Assembly (NCBI GenBank): GCA_008704415.1
Contig: VXIS01000183.1
Coordinates: forward strand, 29,622 to 93,621
Reading direction: 5' to 3'
From: Sphaerosporella brunnea
Taxonomy: Eukaryota > Ascomycota > Pezizomycetes > Pezizales > Pyronemataceae
Length of the DNA stretch: 64,000 nt
The notes beneath the pieces were generated by a model. The model was given only the letters and a program-made list of their open reading frames with translations, made no database searches and was not told where the DNA came from. This document shows, one piece after another, positions 10,370 to 23,305 of the stretch. Position numbers and translations under genes: made by a program. The number at the start of each line of letters is the position of its first letter. Within the stretch, counting starts at the first letter, position 1.

Positions 10370-12892
10370 CTGGGCCGAGCTCTATCTCACTAAAAACAAA
10401 CTTTTATACCGGTCCCAGGCGCTATAATCTATAGTGTAAGTTTACCTAAACTTAACTCACGTACAGAAACCACCTAATCGAACCGTAATTATCGACCCCT
10501 ACCCTGCAGCGGATGTTGGACGAGGAACAACGCTCTCAGATATGTTGCTGATAGCGTAGGGCGAAGGGGAAGTCGTCTGCAGACCGAGGCCTTTAAATAT
10601 CTCTTTTGTTGTGTGGGTATGATTTTTGATGGACTTGAAAAGTTGAACGCAGGCTTTCTGTTTTACCCCACGACCTATAATGACCTCGCAAGCGATGAAC
10701 CGTGATGAACCTCGCACCATTCAATCTGCCCACCACTCTCAACCTCGCCCGCGAGCACAACACCCCTCGCATCACCTATCCCTCCGCCGCCACCAAATCC
10801 CCCACCCAAGATGACCTAACCTTCAACCACCAATGGCAGTGCCAGGACGCAATCTTTAGCTGCTGCGCACCAAACCCACCCCCACCGGTGATCAGTTGCC
10901 GCACGGCCAGCGACTCCCCACTTTCCAAGCATTAAAGGAAGCAATACGCAACCAGCCATTTCGAAATACGGGCGCTCCAACACGCGTGAAGTGACAACAG
11001 GACCTAAAGTCGACCGGGGGTAAAACAGAAAGTCTGATAAAAGCCCCCGAAGGTTGCCTTTCGCTCGACGGTGCTCGACAGTTAAATGCTTTAGATCCCC
11101 AAAGCCTAAGATGATGCTACCCTAAAGACCTTCACCATGTCTGACTGGAGTAGCACTGTGAATGGGATCCCCTCTCATTGGCTCGACTGAATTAGCGGAA
11201 CGAAGGTCTCATCAAATTGAAGCCGTGAGTTGGCTGCGGGGCCCGTGAATGGTATGCGAGGATAAACTTGAAGGAAGGTGGTCTTGCCAGGCCTGTGAAG
11301 GCGCTGCCTAACTGCTTGCCTGACTTTCTCAATCGCTGGTCACAGGGATAGCCCGCCCCGGCGCTGGATAGTGCTACTGGGACCACTGAGCCTAATCCAT
11401 CATCACGTAGATGAGGCAAAACAATGTCTTGGCGCCAAGTTGCGTCCGACACGGTGGTGAGTTGTTCCGGGAGGAGAAGGCTATTCCTGCTATCCTGCCG
11501 TTCCTGTAAGATACCAAAGTTGGGCAGGTCGTGGCGGTGGCTCCTGAGGAATAGTAGGGGAAAGAGCAGTGAGCTGGGCCTTTTGGCCATGGCAGACTTT
11601 TGTTTTGGGCCTGTTTTTTCTCAATTACGTCCCCATTTGTCTTTTCTCTTTGGTATTCAGGGTGATCACAGTCGACGCATGAGATAACATCAATAAGGTG
11701 ACGGACAGGATAGGGCCGGGGAGGAGGTGGAAAGTCTGTCATAATCTTCATAGATTGCATGTAGACACTCATCATGATTGCACACACACTCGGTGACGTC
11801 GGACGCTCGAGGTGCGGACCGAGTTTTTTCCGATGACTCGCTCTCTGTTGATATTACAGAGTCGTTTGCGTAAGTGTAGTCGTTTCCACTTCTAGAGTCT
11901 GTGCACGAAAAATAGAGTCTGCGGGCTCGCAGTTGCCTGTTTTGTAGTTGACCATATACAATTAAGGCAACGCCCCCCAGAGCGTTGCCTGAATTGTATG
12001 GTCAACGACAAGGCGGGAAGGAATGGCGTGCACAGACTACATTTATCCAAGCGACTGTAAAAGCATTGCTGCGCTGTGGGCACCAGGGTAGTACTTATCT
12101 CTGGGAAGCGAAAATCATAGAAAATCACTCGGTGGCGGTGGCTTCTTCGGCCATCGCCGATGCCAAGTTGTGTTATATGGCCCTCCCTAATCCTGCAACA
12201 GTTACCAGTCTGTCCTTGGCGCAGCATTTGGATTTCGCCCTCCATAAACCGGAGCCGTGTTGACAGGCAGCTCTACATAATACTGTTCATTGACGTTCAT
12301 GCGAACACGGAATCGAAAACGAATCTGGAGTACCATGGCTAATGACAGGGATAGGTAGATCTGATGTAGGTCTCAGTAGCTACGGCTAATCTACGTAGAA
12401 ACACTCCGAGTGTCAGACCATGGACGCAAAATGGGATGCTGCTTTGTGCCTTCGCTGTGTAATGCGGCGGTCTTCAATTGCGCCGCCTGGCTGCGCAGAT
12501 CGACTCATCTGACGCGCTTTCCGTTACGTTTTCTAGCTGCGTGTGAAGAATGACTCTTTTTCACTTCTTTTGCACGCGTGCTCTTCGTCGTGGAGAAAGA
12601 AAACACAGGGCGGAGAGAAGTTTGGCCGCTTCCACACTTCCAAGATACCAAGCCGCCCAGCATCTGGGCTTTGACTCACCCCGGCCGTAATTGGTGCCCG
12701 TCGTTACACCGCCTCGTGTCGCTCGCTTGGGGTTGGTTCAAGAATTCGAAGGCCAAAAGGAAATTCCCCGGACGACTCCCATTCAAAATGAAACGCATCT
12801 CCCCCGAGATTATTATGTGAAGTGCTGAGTAGGCACTCCCTCAAATCAACCCCCCCTCTCGCTATTGCCACCACAGCTCTCACCGCGGCAAC
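10370..12892. other. Gene-free spacer
   Basis: Many short frames on both strands show no domain or consistent codon bias. The only structured element recognised is the inverted-repeat unit at 11896-12038. The last few hundred bases are the presumed promoter of the ABC transporter gene. Confidence 0.5.
11896..12038. mobile_element. Foldback / MITE-like inverted-repeat element
   Basis: The outer ends are exact inverted copies of a 12-mer: AGTCTGTGCACG at 11896-11907 and its complement at 12027-12038. A second inner pair forms a long hairpin: 11947-11973 pairs with 11982-12006, with one 2-nt bulge, one mismatch and an 8-nt C-rich loop. Total length is 143 bp with no coding capacity. No clear target-site duplication was found, so the superfamily is unassigned. 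Confidence 0.6.
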
Positions 12893-15800
12893 ATGGGCTC
12901 CGAAGAACTGCCCGTCGTCCCCGACCAGTCCACGAAAGTCCCCACTCAACAGATTGCCAGCGGCGTTGAAGCTTCCGAAAAGCACGGAATTCCGAAGAGC
13001 TCAACAGAACCTTCCAGCGATGTTGTTATCGAAACTGGCCCAGAAGGAGACAAGAACGGCGAGACCAAGAAGAAGGAGGACGGCCAGGGCGGAATAAAGG
13101 ACTACATAGTAAAAAATTACCTGTGGCCCTTGCAATGCAATCGTTACTTACATTCGCGGTAGACGCTATGGAGCTACGCGCAACCCATCGATCGTGTGCT
13201 ACATGCCATTGGTTTCTTCTCCGCTATTGGCGCCGGTGCCGCGCTACCGTTGATGACGCTTGTTTTCGGTGCTATGGTCAATGCTTTCAACAAATGGGGC
13301 CAATTCGATGCCAACGGAAATCCCCTCTTAACGCCCCAGTCATTCCGACACACGATCAACAAGAATGCTCTGTGGTTCGTCTACCTGTTCATCGGCAAGT
13401 TTGTGCTCGTGTACCTGCACACAACCTGCTTCACCATCGCCGCAGTTCGGATGACTCGAGGTCTGAGACTTGCGTATGTCCAGTCGATCTTGAAGCAGGA
13501 GATCGCCTACTTTGATACCTGCACGCCAGGCGCCGTAGCAACTCGTATCTCTACCAACGCAAACTTGATCCAAACGGGACTGGGGGAGAAGGTTGGAATC
13601 GCGAGTCAAGGACTTGCCATGCTGGTAGCAGCTTTCTGTGTGGCATTCTCTCAGCAATGGAAATTAACCCTGGTGACTGCGACTACTCTCCCTGCCGTGC
13701 TTATTTTAGTAGGGACGACGGTGGTCCAATCTCAAAAAATCGAACAGCAAATCTTACAGATCTACACCAAGGCAGGAGGGCTTGCCGAAGAAGCTTTGGG
13801 GAGCGTGAGGAATGTTGTCGCCTTTGGGGCGCATGACAAGCTAGCTGCCAAGTATGGGGCCTATATGGATTCAGCAAGAACGCTCGGTATCAAACTGGGA
13901 CCCCTTTTAGGTGTGCAATATAGCTCGGAGTTCAGGTAGTTGCTGCCATTTTCCGTTGATTATTCATGGCGGTCACTAATATGGTCACAGCATAATGTAC
14001 TGCGCCTATGCGCTTTCGTTTTGGTACGGAATTCGGCTGCTTGTACGCGGAGAGATTCCCGACGGCGGTACCGTTGTAACGTACAGAGACTTACCTTTGC
14101 ATCATGCACCGAGTTAAAGGCTGATCCACTGCAAGCGTATTTTTTTCCTGCATTATTGCGACGTCGAGTCTTACCATTATCGCTCCGTCCATAGGGGACT
14201 TTACCAAGGCTTCTGCTGCGGCTAAGGATGTCCTGGAGATGATTGCTCGCCGCCCTGAAATCGACTCTTCGAGCACGGATGGGCGCAAGCCTGACAGTGT
14301 CCAAGGCCGGATCGAGCTCCGCAACGTCAGTTTCAAGTATCCGGCAAGGCCAACGGTCCAGGTTCTCGACAACATCAACATTGTCTTTGAAGAGGGCAAG
14401 ACGACTGCCCTGGTCGGAGCAAGTGGCAGTGGAAAGAGTACCATAATTGCCCTTGCTGAACGTTGGTACGATCCTGAAAGCGGTGATGTCCTTCTTGATG
14501 GCAACAACGTGAAAGATTTAAACCTCAAGTGGTTGCGCCAGCAAATCGGGTTGGTCCAGCAGGAGCCGGTTCTTTTCAACGACACTGTCTATGCCAATGT
14601 TGCCCATGGCTTGCAAGGGACAGAGATGCAAACCCTTCCAGAGGAGGATAAACGAAGGCTTGTCAAGGAGGCTTGCATTGAAGCCAATGCCGATGCGTTT
14701 ATTGAAGCACTCCCCGAAGGATACGATACGGTTGTCGGTGAGCGTGCCAGTCTCATGTCGGGGGGACAGAAGCAGCGCATCGCTATTGCACGAAGCATCA
14801 TCTCAGGGCCCCGGATTCTGCTCCTCGACGAAGCCACATCTGCTCTCGACCCAAAGGCGGAAGGAATCGTTCAAGCAGCCTTGGATCAAGCGGCAAAGTC
14901 AAGAACAACGATCATAGTCGCACATCGCTTATCGACAGTAAAGCGTGCAGATAAGATAGTAGTTCTCAACAAGGGCAGAATTGTCGAAGAAGGGACCCAC
15001 GAAAGCCTCCTGGCGGTGGAAGGTGCATACTGGCGTCTGGTTTCAGCCCAAAAACTCTCTGTGGCCGCCGAAGATGTGCAGGAGCACTCCGATGACAGCT
15101 CAGTGTCGGAAGTCGCTGATGAGCTGGCTGGTATCGACAGGGTTGAAACCAAGCTTTCGACGATCAGCGCGAAGACGTTGAAGCATGAAGACGTGTCCCA
15201 GAAGTTTGGCCTACTGAAGTGTCTGGCGATTGTCTTTTACGAACATCGACACCTCTGGGCGTGGTTCCTTGGGGGAGTGACTGGTTGCGTGATGGGTGGT
15301 GCTGTCTTCCCAGCACAAGCAATTCTGTTCTCACGAATCGTCACGGTATTTTCACTGCCAATGAATAAGCTGACAGAGCGCGGAAACTTTTGGGCTCTGA
15401 TGTTCTTCTTTTTGGCCCTTGGAACACTCGTTGCATACGCATCGGTTGGCTTCTTCTGGACGACCGTCGCCTTCATGATGGGTCGTGTTCATAGAGGAGC
15501 ATATTTCGTGGCCATGATAACCCAGGATATCGCTTTCTTTGACATTCCCGAGAACTCTTCCGGCTCTCTGACGGCCAGGCTATCCTCAGACCCTCAGGCG
15601 CTTCACGATCTCATCCAGGGAAATCTTGGCCTCATCATCGCGGTCATCGTCAATCTCCTCTCATCTTGTACCCTGTCGCTCATCGTCGGATGGAAGCTAG
15701 CGCTAGTGGCAATCTTTGGTTGTCTTCCGCCTCTGTTTGCTGCGGGCTTTACCCGCATGCGTTTGGAGCTCTCCGCCCAGGAACGAGTCTCTAAATTCTT

Positions 15801-16980
15801 CTTGGAGAGTACCCGATTCGCCGCGGAAGCGGTTTCTGCGATTCGCACTGTGCAAAGTCTCACTCTCGAAGATGCCGTTATTTCTCACTATGCCGACCGC
15901 CTGAATGGGCCCGTCAGGAGTGCATACAAACGAGCCGTTACCCTCATGATATTGTTCGGACTCAGCGAGAGCTTGGACTTCCTCGGTGTTTGTCTCGCAT
16001 TCTGGTACGGAGGTCGACTTTTGAGCTTTGGTGAATACACGGCGCAGCAGTTCTTCGTCGTCTTCATAGCGGTTGTGTTTGGAGGGCAAGCTGCCGGTTT
16101 CCTCTTTGGCTTCACGACAAACCTCACGAAGGCTCACGCCGCCACAAACAACATCATCCACCTGCGAAACGCAAAGCCGACCATCAACGGCTCGACCGGG
16201 AGCGACTTGCCGCCATCCGAAGAAGGGAAACCTGTGATCGAATTCAAGGATGTACGGTTCGTTTACCCCACGCGTCCATCTGTCTCGGTCCTGCGACGTT
16301 GCAACCTCCAGATCATGCGTGGCCAACGTATCGGCCTTGTCGGTGCATCTGGCTGCGGCAAGACAACCATAATCGCACTGTTGGAGCGGTTCTACGACAT
16401 AACCGGTGGCGAGCTCCTGATCAACGGTGTTCCTCTTGCTTCACTCGATGTCCACAAGTACCGTGCCACTCTGGCGCTCGTCTCCCAAGAGCCAACCCTC
16501 TATCAAGGCTCGATCCGGGACAACATCACGCTCGGCACCCCCGCTGGCGAAGTCTCAGACGCCGAAGTTGAGAATGCGGCGAAATCCGCAAACATCCACG
16601 ACTTCATCATGTCGCTTCCGCAAGGCTATGATACCGATGTTGGCACCAAAGGTGTTGCCCTTTCCGGCGGCCAAAGACAGCGCCTGGCGATCGCCCGTGC
16701 ATTGGTCCGGGACCCCGAAGTTCTTCTTCTCGATGAAGCCACCAGTGCTCTCGATACCGAGAGCGAACGTGTGGTCCAGGAAGCTATTGACACCGCCTCA
16801 CGAGGCCGAACGACTCTTGCGGTTGCACATCGGCTCAGCACTATCCGGCATTATGATCGCATCTTTGTCTTTGACGCTGGACGTGTGGTGGAGGAAGGAA
16901 CACATCAGGAACTGGTCGACAAGAAGGGACGCTACTGGGCAATGTGTCAAGGTCAGAGTTTGGATCGGGAGGCGGTTTAG
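12893..16980 (+). CDS. ABCB-type full-size multidrug transporter
   Basis: Four exons (12893-13108, 13163-13935, 13991-14080, 14136-16980) with 54-55 bp introns encode 1307 residues, the usual size for fungal ABCB/Pmd1 pumps. The layout is acidic N-tail, TMD1 (about 95-345), NBD1, TMD2 (about 730-1040), NBD2. NBD1 has Walker A GASGSGKST (about 454), signature MSGGQ (about 567) and Walker B ILLLDEATSALD. NBD2 has GASGCGKTT (about 1095), LSGGQ (about 1202) and VLLLDEATSALD. The ATG at 12893 opens a hydrophilic tail typical of the family. Plasma-membrane export of hydrophobic drugs or peptides is known for relatives; the substrate here is inferred only by family. The MSGGQ in NBD1 is a mild departure from LSGGQ. 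Confidence 0.95.
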
Positions 16981-17452
16981 AACATACGGCTTTTTTTTTT
17001 TTCTTCGGTGCATAGAGCGGTGAGCAATGTTTGCATGTTTTCCGTTTATTTCCTATGTTTTTGATTTCAGCGGGGTTTTATAATGTGGCCTATAATTATC
17101 TCCACTCCCTTAGGGCGAAAACGATCGGTAATAATGAAGTATGCTATCTGATCGAGATCTGTTCCGGCCATTATGAACTGTTATTACAGGGCCAAACAAA
17201 ATTTGCGCCGGCCAGGGCGTGTTTCTTCTTCCAGTTCGAATGATAGCGGATGAACCCGCTACTCTAACTAGTGGCCGCATCGGCGCCGATGGAGCGTTCT
17301 CGGAAAACCCGGGGGCAGCCCTGTCTCGCGCCGACCGACCACTACCCCTCCTCAATCGCTATCTCCGAGCTATCCCCACACATCAATTGCAAAATAAATA
17401 TTTAAGAAGTCCCACAAGCATTGAGCACTTAGCAGCAACATCAACAGCCACC
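16981..17452. other. Intergenic
   Basis: A T-run sits just downstream of the transporter stop. An AT-rich AATAAATATTT-like segment about 50-65 bp before the next ATG may serve as its core promoter. No gene is seen. Confidence 0.5.
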
Positions 17453-18350
17453 ATGACCTCCAAAGCCTGCTGCACCATCCCCGCCGTAGTCTCCAGCACG
17501 GACGACTACGTCCTCAAGGGCGAGTACACGACGCTCGACGGCATGAGGACGTACGTGACGGGGGCGGCGGCAGCCTCGAAAACCGGCGTCCTGGCCATCC
17601 ACGACGTTTTCGGGCTGGACTATTGGCAGACGCTGCAGGGCGCCGACATCGTCGCGAGCACGGGGCGCGTGGTGGTGATGCCCGACTTTTTCCGCGGGGC
17701 GGTGTTCGAGCCGTCGATCATACCCGCCGACACGGAGGAGAAGATGCAGAAGATGGTGGCGTTCCTTGACGGGCCTGCAAACTTCGAGAACAATACCGAG
17801 GCGGTTAAGGCTCTCGTTCCTCTGCTCAAGGAGCGGTTTCCCGGCGTCGAGAAGTGGGCCCTCTTGGGTTATTGCTGGGGTATGTTTCCCCCAACCCCCC
17901 CCCCCCCAACTTTTTGATGGACGATTGGCTAATTGTGTTGAAGGCGGAAAGGTAGCCACTTTGCTCTCGCTTGAGGGTTCGCTTTTTGCGGCCTCTGCGC
18001 AGGTCCACCCCGCCAGGCTGGACCCCGAGGAGGCAAAGAAGCTTACGATCCCGCACTTGTGTATTGCCACCAACGGCGAGGATGCGGATACGGTGCAGAA
18101 GTTCAAAGAGGCCGTGGAGGCGAATGAGGGGATTGCGGAGAAGAGCGAGGTCGTGAGGTGGGAGGGCACTTTCCATGGCTTCATGGCTGCCCGCGTGGAC
18201 TTGAAGGAGAAGGAACACTTGGAGTACTACGAGAAGGGGTGAGTACCAGCCAGATTTCCGGGGGAGGGGGGGTTTCACAAGGCCGTTGGCTTACTTGAAT
18301 TGAACAGATACAAGAAGGTGGTTCAGTTCCTGAAAGCGACTTTGGTGTAA
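17453..18350 (+). CDS. Dienelactone hydrolase family protein
   Basis: Three exons (17453-17879, 17944-18238, 18308-18350) encode 254 residues, matching the family length. The nucleophile elbow GYCWGG (Cys about 140) is interrupted by intron 1, whose poly-C run is unusual. The catalytic His lies in GTFHGF. The acidic partner is expected in the TNGEDAD segment. The fold is an alpha/beta hydrolase with a Cys-His-Asp triad. The cytosolic location is inferred from the absence of a signal peptide. Fungal members hydrolyse dienelactones or related esters; the actual substrate is unknown. Intron 2 begins GTGAGT after YEKG, and the last exon adds YKKVVQFLKATLV. Confidence 0.92.
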
Positions 18351-20044
18351 ATGCGGTTATGGTGGTGTTGATAGTTAATTGTCTCTCCGCCGTAGAAATT
18401 TTATACCCTAGAGTACCGTATTATCTCGGCAACAAGGCAAGAATACAGGCGCGGAATGTGCTGTATATAGTATACAATGAGCTGCAGGCTCGGGGTGGAG
18501 CGCAAAGTAGAACCTTAAACAGGGGGGTCAAAGGCAAGCCGACGCCGGAGACAAGTCGAAGACGGCGCGTCCGTTCGTGAAGCGTCACCAAAGATCTTTC
18601 TTTTTAATCTACTCCCACCATCACCGGCGGCCCTTTGCAGTCAAAGTAGGCCGCCACGATATCGAGCATCTAATATGTGGGATTCAGTCAACTGGTGGGT
18701 GCTTCCCGACCGGGTTTGGAGAGACGACGAACCTATGTCTCCACCGCGCTTTGGGTCTCGATCACCAACAGCCGCTCCAAACGCCCTCCGCCCCGAGCGA
18801 GCCTGCGCGGCTCATTATATTATTTCCGCGCCGGTTGTTCTTGCCTTGTTACCGAGATAACACCAGTGCCGATCGGCGTGTTAGCGAAATCTGTGAGAGA
18901 TAAGATCAAACCTAATCGAGACTCAATACGTTCTTGGGCAGCCGGTGTCACTATGCCTTTTTTGCCAGGTAAGTGCACGTGGGGAACGTCAGAACTGCTA
19001 GTAGAGGCCAAGCCTCGCACACGGTTCCCGCCCTACAGCATGCCACGGATGACCAGAGAAATTTGAGGCAGCAGTGGGCAGAACATCGCGGCAGCGAAGA
19101 GCAAGAAGACAGAACTGCTGGACAGGACGCGGCCCGGGGGCTGAAGACAGAGCGATGCTGGTGGCTCTGGCTGGGTGGTCTGGCACATGGCGGCGACAAC
19201 TGGTGGTACGACATCGACGTCACCCAGCCAGCAACCAAAAAGCCAGCAACCAAGCTGGAGCCGCCTCCTCTTCGCTGTTTTACAACATCCGATTTCCAGC
19301 CAGCGCGGGGTTTCGGCCTGCCTTGAGCATCGCTATTTCGGCATGGTAGAGAAGTCATGACTTGTCACAAGACGTGACATGGCTTGACGTTATTTTCACC
19401 AGATGTCCGCGGATAGCCTAGGCGGTCTGCGACATCGGAATAGATTCAATAGAACAACCACTCGTCACTGCAGAGGTGGGTGCTCAGACAGATGGAAGAG
19501 GGGATCGAGGGAAAGATGTCTTTGTGCTTGAAACCGGGAAGTGGTGTGTGTGGTGATTTTTTACAGTGCATCATGGCTATCACTCGACTGTTCCATTTCT
19601 TTGGGTTTTTTTGGTTCTATGCCGCTCTAAACGGGCAAAACTGCACTTTGTGCAAAGAATACCCCAACTGTTTCGGGATACTAACCGGCTGAGCGAGACC
19701 ATTGGAACACGGGAAGTTGTTGCAATTGCACCGTGAGTGTTCGGTTGCCCCCCCCCCCAGCCGGTGCTACCTATTCTGATTCTCCGTCTGGACGACTCCA
19801 GTCCCGCGAGCCGCGGGTGCCGGTTGCCATATCACCTAGTCTCGCCCCACCCCCGCGGGGAAGCGACAAGCGAGCCCTCGTCACGTCCATATGACGACAG
19901 CAGCCATCAGACCACCCACGACACCTCTATAAACTCTCAATTCCCGCCCCACACGGCCACATCCCCACCACACAGAACATTGAAGCAGGAAGAAAAAAAA
20001 AACATACACACACACACACACACGCACCACGCCACACCACCAGC
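18351..20044. other. Intergenic
   Basis: No supported gene is present. A TATAAA at 19928-19933 and a CA-dinucleotide run at about 20005-20023 lie upstream of the small gene that follows. Short overlapping frames at 18577-19360 have no recognisable features. Confidence 0.5.
19928..19933 (+). promoter_or_regulatory. TATA box for the small gene at 20045
   Basis: TATAAA lies 117 bp upstream of the ATG, followed by a pyrimidine- and CA-rich leader, as is common in highly expressed fungal genes. Confidence 0.4.
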
Positions 20045-20362
20045 ATGTCATCGGGCCAAGAGAACCCCAGAAGGCCCTCCCAGACGGCGCACGAGGGCGA
20101 AGGCACCCACACCCCCTCCGGAATGAGCAGGCACTACCTCGCCGAGGGCCCCGGCGTCGAGAAGGCCGCCCCGATCGTCGACTATGTCTCCCACAAACGC
20201 CCGGATGACCCCGACTATATCCCCGAAGCCTGCGGAATGCCCGGCGTCGATATTCCCGACGAGGGACATCCCGATCACAAGCCGCCGCCTGGCGAGAAAC
20301 CGATGAAGAGCCAGCAGGAAGGGATGGGGGGGAGTATGGGGGGTCAGCAGGGGAGTAAGTAA
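20045..20362 (+). CDS. Small disordered hydrophilic protein, unknown
   Basis: Intronless frame of 105 residues, rich in Gly, Pro, Glu, Lys and His, with no hydrophobic segment and no recognised domain. A conserved-looking core around HKRPDDPDYIPEACGMPGV is followed by a Gly/Met/Gln-rich tail. The TATA box, CA-rich leader and a clean ATG after CCAGC support a real gene. Proteins of this composition in fungi are often small stress-related disordered proteins, but that is inference. No family name can be given. Confidence 0.6.
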   Translation: MSSGQENPRRPSQTAHEGEGTHTPSGMSRHYLAEGPGVEKAAPIVDYVSHKRPDDPDYIPEACGMPGVDIPDEGHPDHKPPPGEKPMKSQQEGMGGSMGGQQGSK

Positions 20363-22511
20363 GATGGAGGAGCAGGAACCGTGCAAGCAGGAAAGAGGGG
20401 ATAAGGATAAGGAGGAGGAGGAGAAGGGAGAGTTGTTTGATTATTGTTGAAAGAGGAGGAGGAGAGTTGAACGAAGTTTTGGCTCACGCTTTGAATTGAA
20501 TTTGTTGCGAGCTCTCGGGGCCTTCGTCGTTGTGTAATCCTCCGTTTTTGTGACCCGCCATGATCGCTGGGCAGAGCGCAGCCACATGGCCCGAACATGA
20601 AGTATATATTGTCTTATCAGTGAGTGATTAGTCTTTCCTGTCCACAAAGTTGGGGAATAGGGAGATCCGGCAGGTCTGAGGCTGGTGCTGCCGGAAACTG
20701 GTGGATGCATTTGTGGATTCACTGAAGTCCGTCAAGCAAAACTCCAACGACTGTGAACTCTAAAACTTCTCGCATGCACCCAATGCCGGCAGCACCAACC
20801 TCAAAACCCCAAATCCTGCCGGATCCCCCTAACGAAGCGTCGAATGGCCGTATGCGCATAGGCAGGTTTTGCAAAAAAAAAAGTTCGGAAAGAAGTTCGG
20901 GCCCAGGTTTTGCAAAAGTTTGATTAAGCGATGATGTCAAGGCCATCTCATCACCACCACTACCGCTGAGAAGCCCACACTGGCAGGCAAGGGCGTTACC
21001 GTTGCAGCGACTGAATGAAGAATATCTAACACCCTCCCAAGCTTTCGCTTTTATCTCTCAAGATCCCAGAGCTCCTCCAAACTCGCAACTCCTGCGCACG
21101 ACTTAGCCACGCGTGAAAGCGCTGGCTCTCCCCAGTTCCTACATAGGTTGACAGATCAGAGGTGGTGACGTCCGGGCCTTCGTGATACCCACCACAATTG
21201 AAACTGCCATGGGCCGGCTTCCCTCCACTACTCAGCGTCTTATGTTTACGGTTAACGGTGCCAGAAAGATCATGGTACTTTTTGAAGTTTCGTAACTTTT
21301 TTCTGGAACTTTGTCAGCTAACCATATCAGGCAAAGAAACCGGCCTAATAAGTTGGTGTAAAGCAATAATCACGGTGCCAAAGGGCAACGCAGAAGTCCA
21401 CTCGCAGTTTCTGTGCTTTGCTCCCTCGAAGGTTCTCATGCTCGGCATATACAGCTCGGTATGTAATCCCAGGATAACGGCCGCGCAAGGCTGGACTCCA
21501 AGGTGCATCGCGCTTTCTGGCGGTTTGTGTTCTCGGGCCGACTCGGAAAAATAGGGACGAGTAATTTCCGTGAAGCTGGACCTCGGCCTCGTGCATGGAC
21601 CTCTGCCACTACTCACGGAGAACAAAGCATTCAGCGCAGTCTGCGTGCATCCGGGCCCGGTTGCGCGTGAGTGCCAGTGCCGATCGCAACGCTACGCTTT
21701 CGTCCACCTACGCGACTCCATACATACCAAACACCTTTTCGAGAGGAATCTGGAGCTTCGGGGGGCGGCGGCGGTCGACTGGTGGGTACGGGGACGGTTG
21801 CGCAAACGTCACCAGCGACCGCGGGTGCAGTCAACAAACAAAGCAAACAGTTAACCCCACCCGCAACTACCTATGACAGAGAAAACGATGCACTCCGATA
21901 AGGGAATACCGAACGTTCCTGCATAACCTGTCGTAAGTAAACACCGTTCAAACCTCCCCGGGTTTCGGCTCCAGTTGCTTTTCTTTCTTGCGAAACCGCG
22001 CTGCCGAGTGATCAGCGATGCCGCACGACGCGCCTCTACTCTGAGTTAGCACCGCATTTTCTCGCGAGTAAGGGACGCCCACGTGGCTTAGTGACTCTGC
22101 GGCTCAGTGACTTCGCCAGGTTGGCCAAGTCCAGCTCCGAAATCACCCACCGGGGGCTGACCACCAAGCCGTTCGTATCTATCTCAAGAAACCGTGCCAC
22201 GAGCAGCCACATATCTAAGTGATACGTACTGGTATATTTATTAGATTCTTGCTTGCGATATCCCGTTTTCCGGCGGTTGTTTTTCACGACCGGGTAATTT
22301 TGTGGTGGCACACCGAGTACCAGGACGTTGGGGGATTGATTATCCACGCCGTCCTCCTCCTCTCATCAATCATCGGCCAATGTCCAGATTTACATATGAA
22401 AATTGGCGCTAGTAAATACATGATATCACAGGCAGTTAACGTACCGCATACTGCCCAGATTTTACCGAATCAACTCCAACAGATAAGAAGGGGGATCCGG
22501 AAGACACACAC

Positions 22512-22542
<31 letters not shown>

Positions 22543-23305
22543 CAGAAACAGAAGAATAGAGACACATTTCGAGGATCAAAACCCGAGCCCGTGCGCCGTT
22601 GCTCCGACTAGGACTCCGGAATCCAGGATCCAGGATCGTTTGCTCCTTCGATTTCACCAGGGAAGCATCAAACTCGTCAACACCCAGGTTTGCCTTGACC
22701 TCCGTCTCGAGATCCTCGTTGCCCAACATCGAGGGGTTGAAAGAGAGAGCACCGTAAGGCTCAAATGTGGCCGCCATGATGATGATGGAAAGGACCGTGG
22801 AATGGACACCAGCGACGTTCACCAATGCATGGTGGATGGATCCGGTCTTGGTGTAAACGCGGTATCAACCCCGCAGTGAGCAGAGAACAGAAGTAGAACC
22901 CCACGACCTTAAACGAACGCAAAAATCCAGAAAACGCCAGGCGCTTAATAATTGCCGGTCTGGGCTCCCGGGAGGACCTGGCGTGTATCTAGCGCCTATC
23001 AAGGGCGGGCTGTTTGGCACTTGTCTTGCAACGGTAAACTATCAGCCGAACAGCATTCGCCAGGCACAGGATGTCGATGAAGATGTATCTAGGGTAGAAT
23101 GGCACAAGAGAAGGCAGCGAACATCTACCTCGGTCGGTCGGTGCAACAATGAGAATGAGATAAGGTCCAAAGCTGCATGCCTTTAGACATGAGAAAGGGA
23201 AAAAAACGATAAACAGGACTCCACCACAAAACTCGACATAAAAACACGTCCACCACTAACAGCATCAATCCAACCATGTTGCAATATTCATACTTGCATG
23301 CTTAA
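20363..23305. other. Gene-poor spacer
   Basis: Mostly non-coding. Contains a poly-A tract (about 22511-22542) and one leftward orphan frame (22600-22880), described separately. No transposon domain was recognised. Confidence 0.45.
22600..22880 (-). pseudogene. Orphan coding-like fragment
   Basis: A leftward frame has balanced codon usage. It includes IIMAATFEPYGALSF and the acidic stretch GNEDLETEVKANLGVDEFD, then runs into the poly-A/T tract. There is no clear start, no splice-supported partner exon and no recognised family. It may be the broken end of an unknown gene or a chance frame. Confidence 0.25.
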
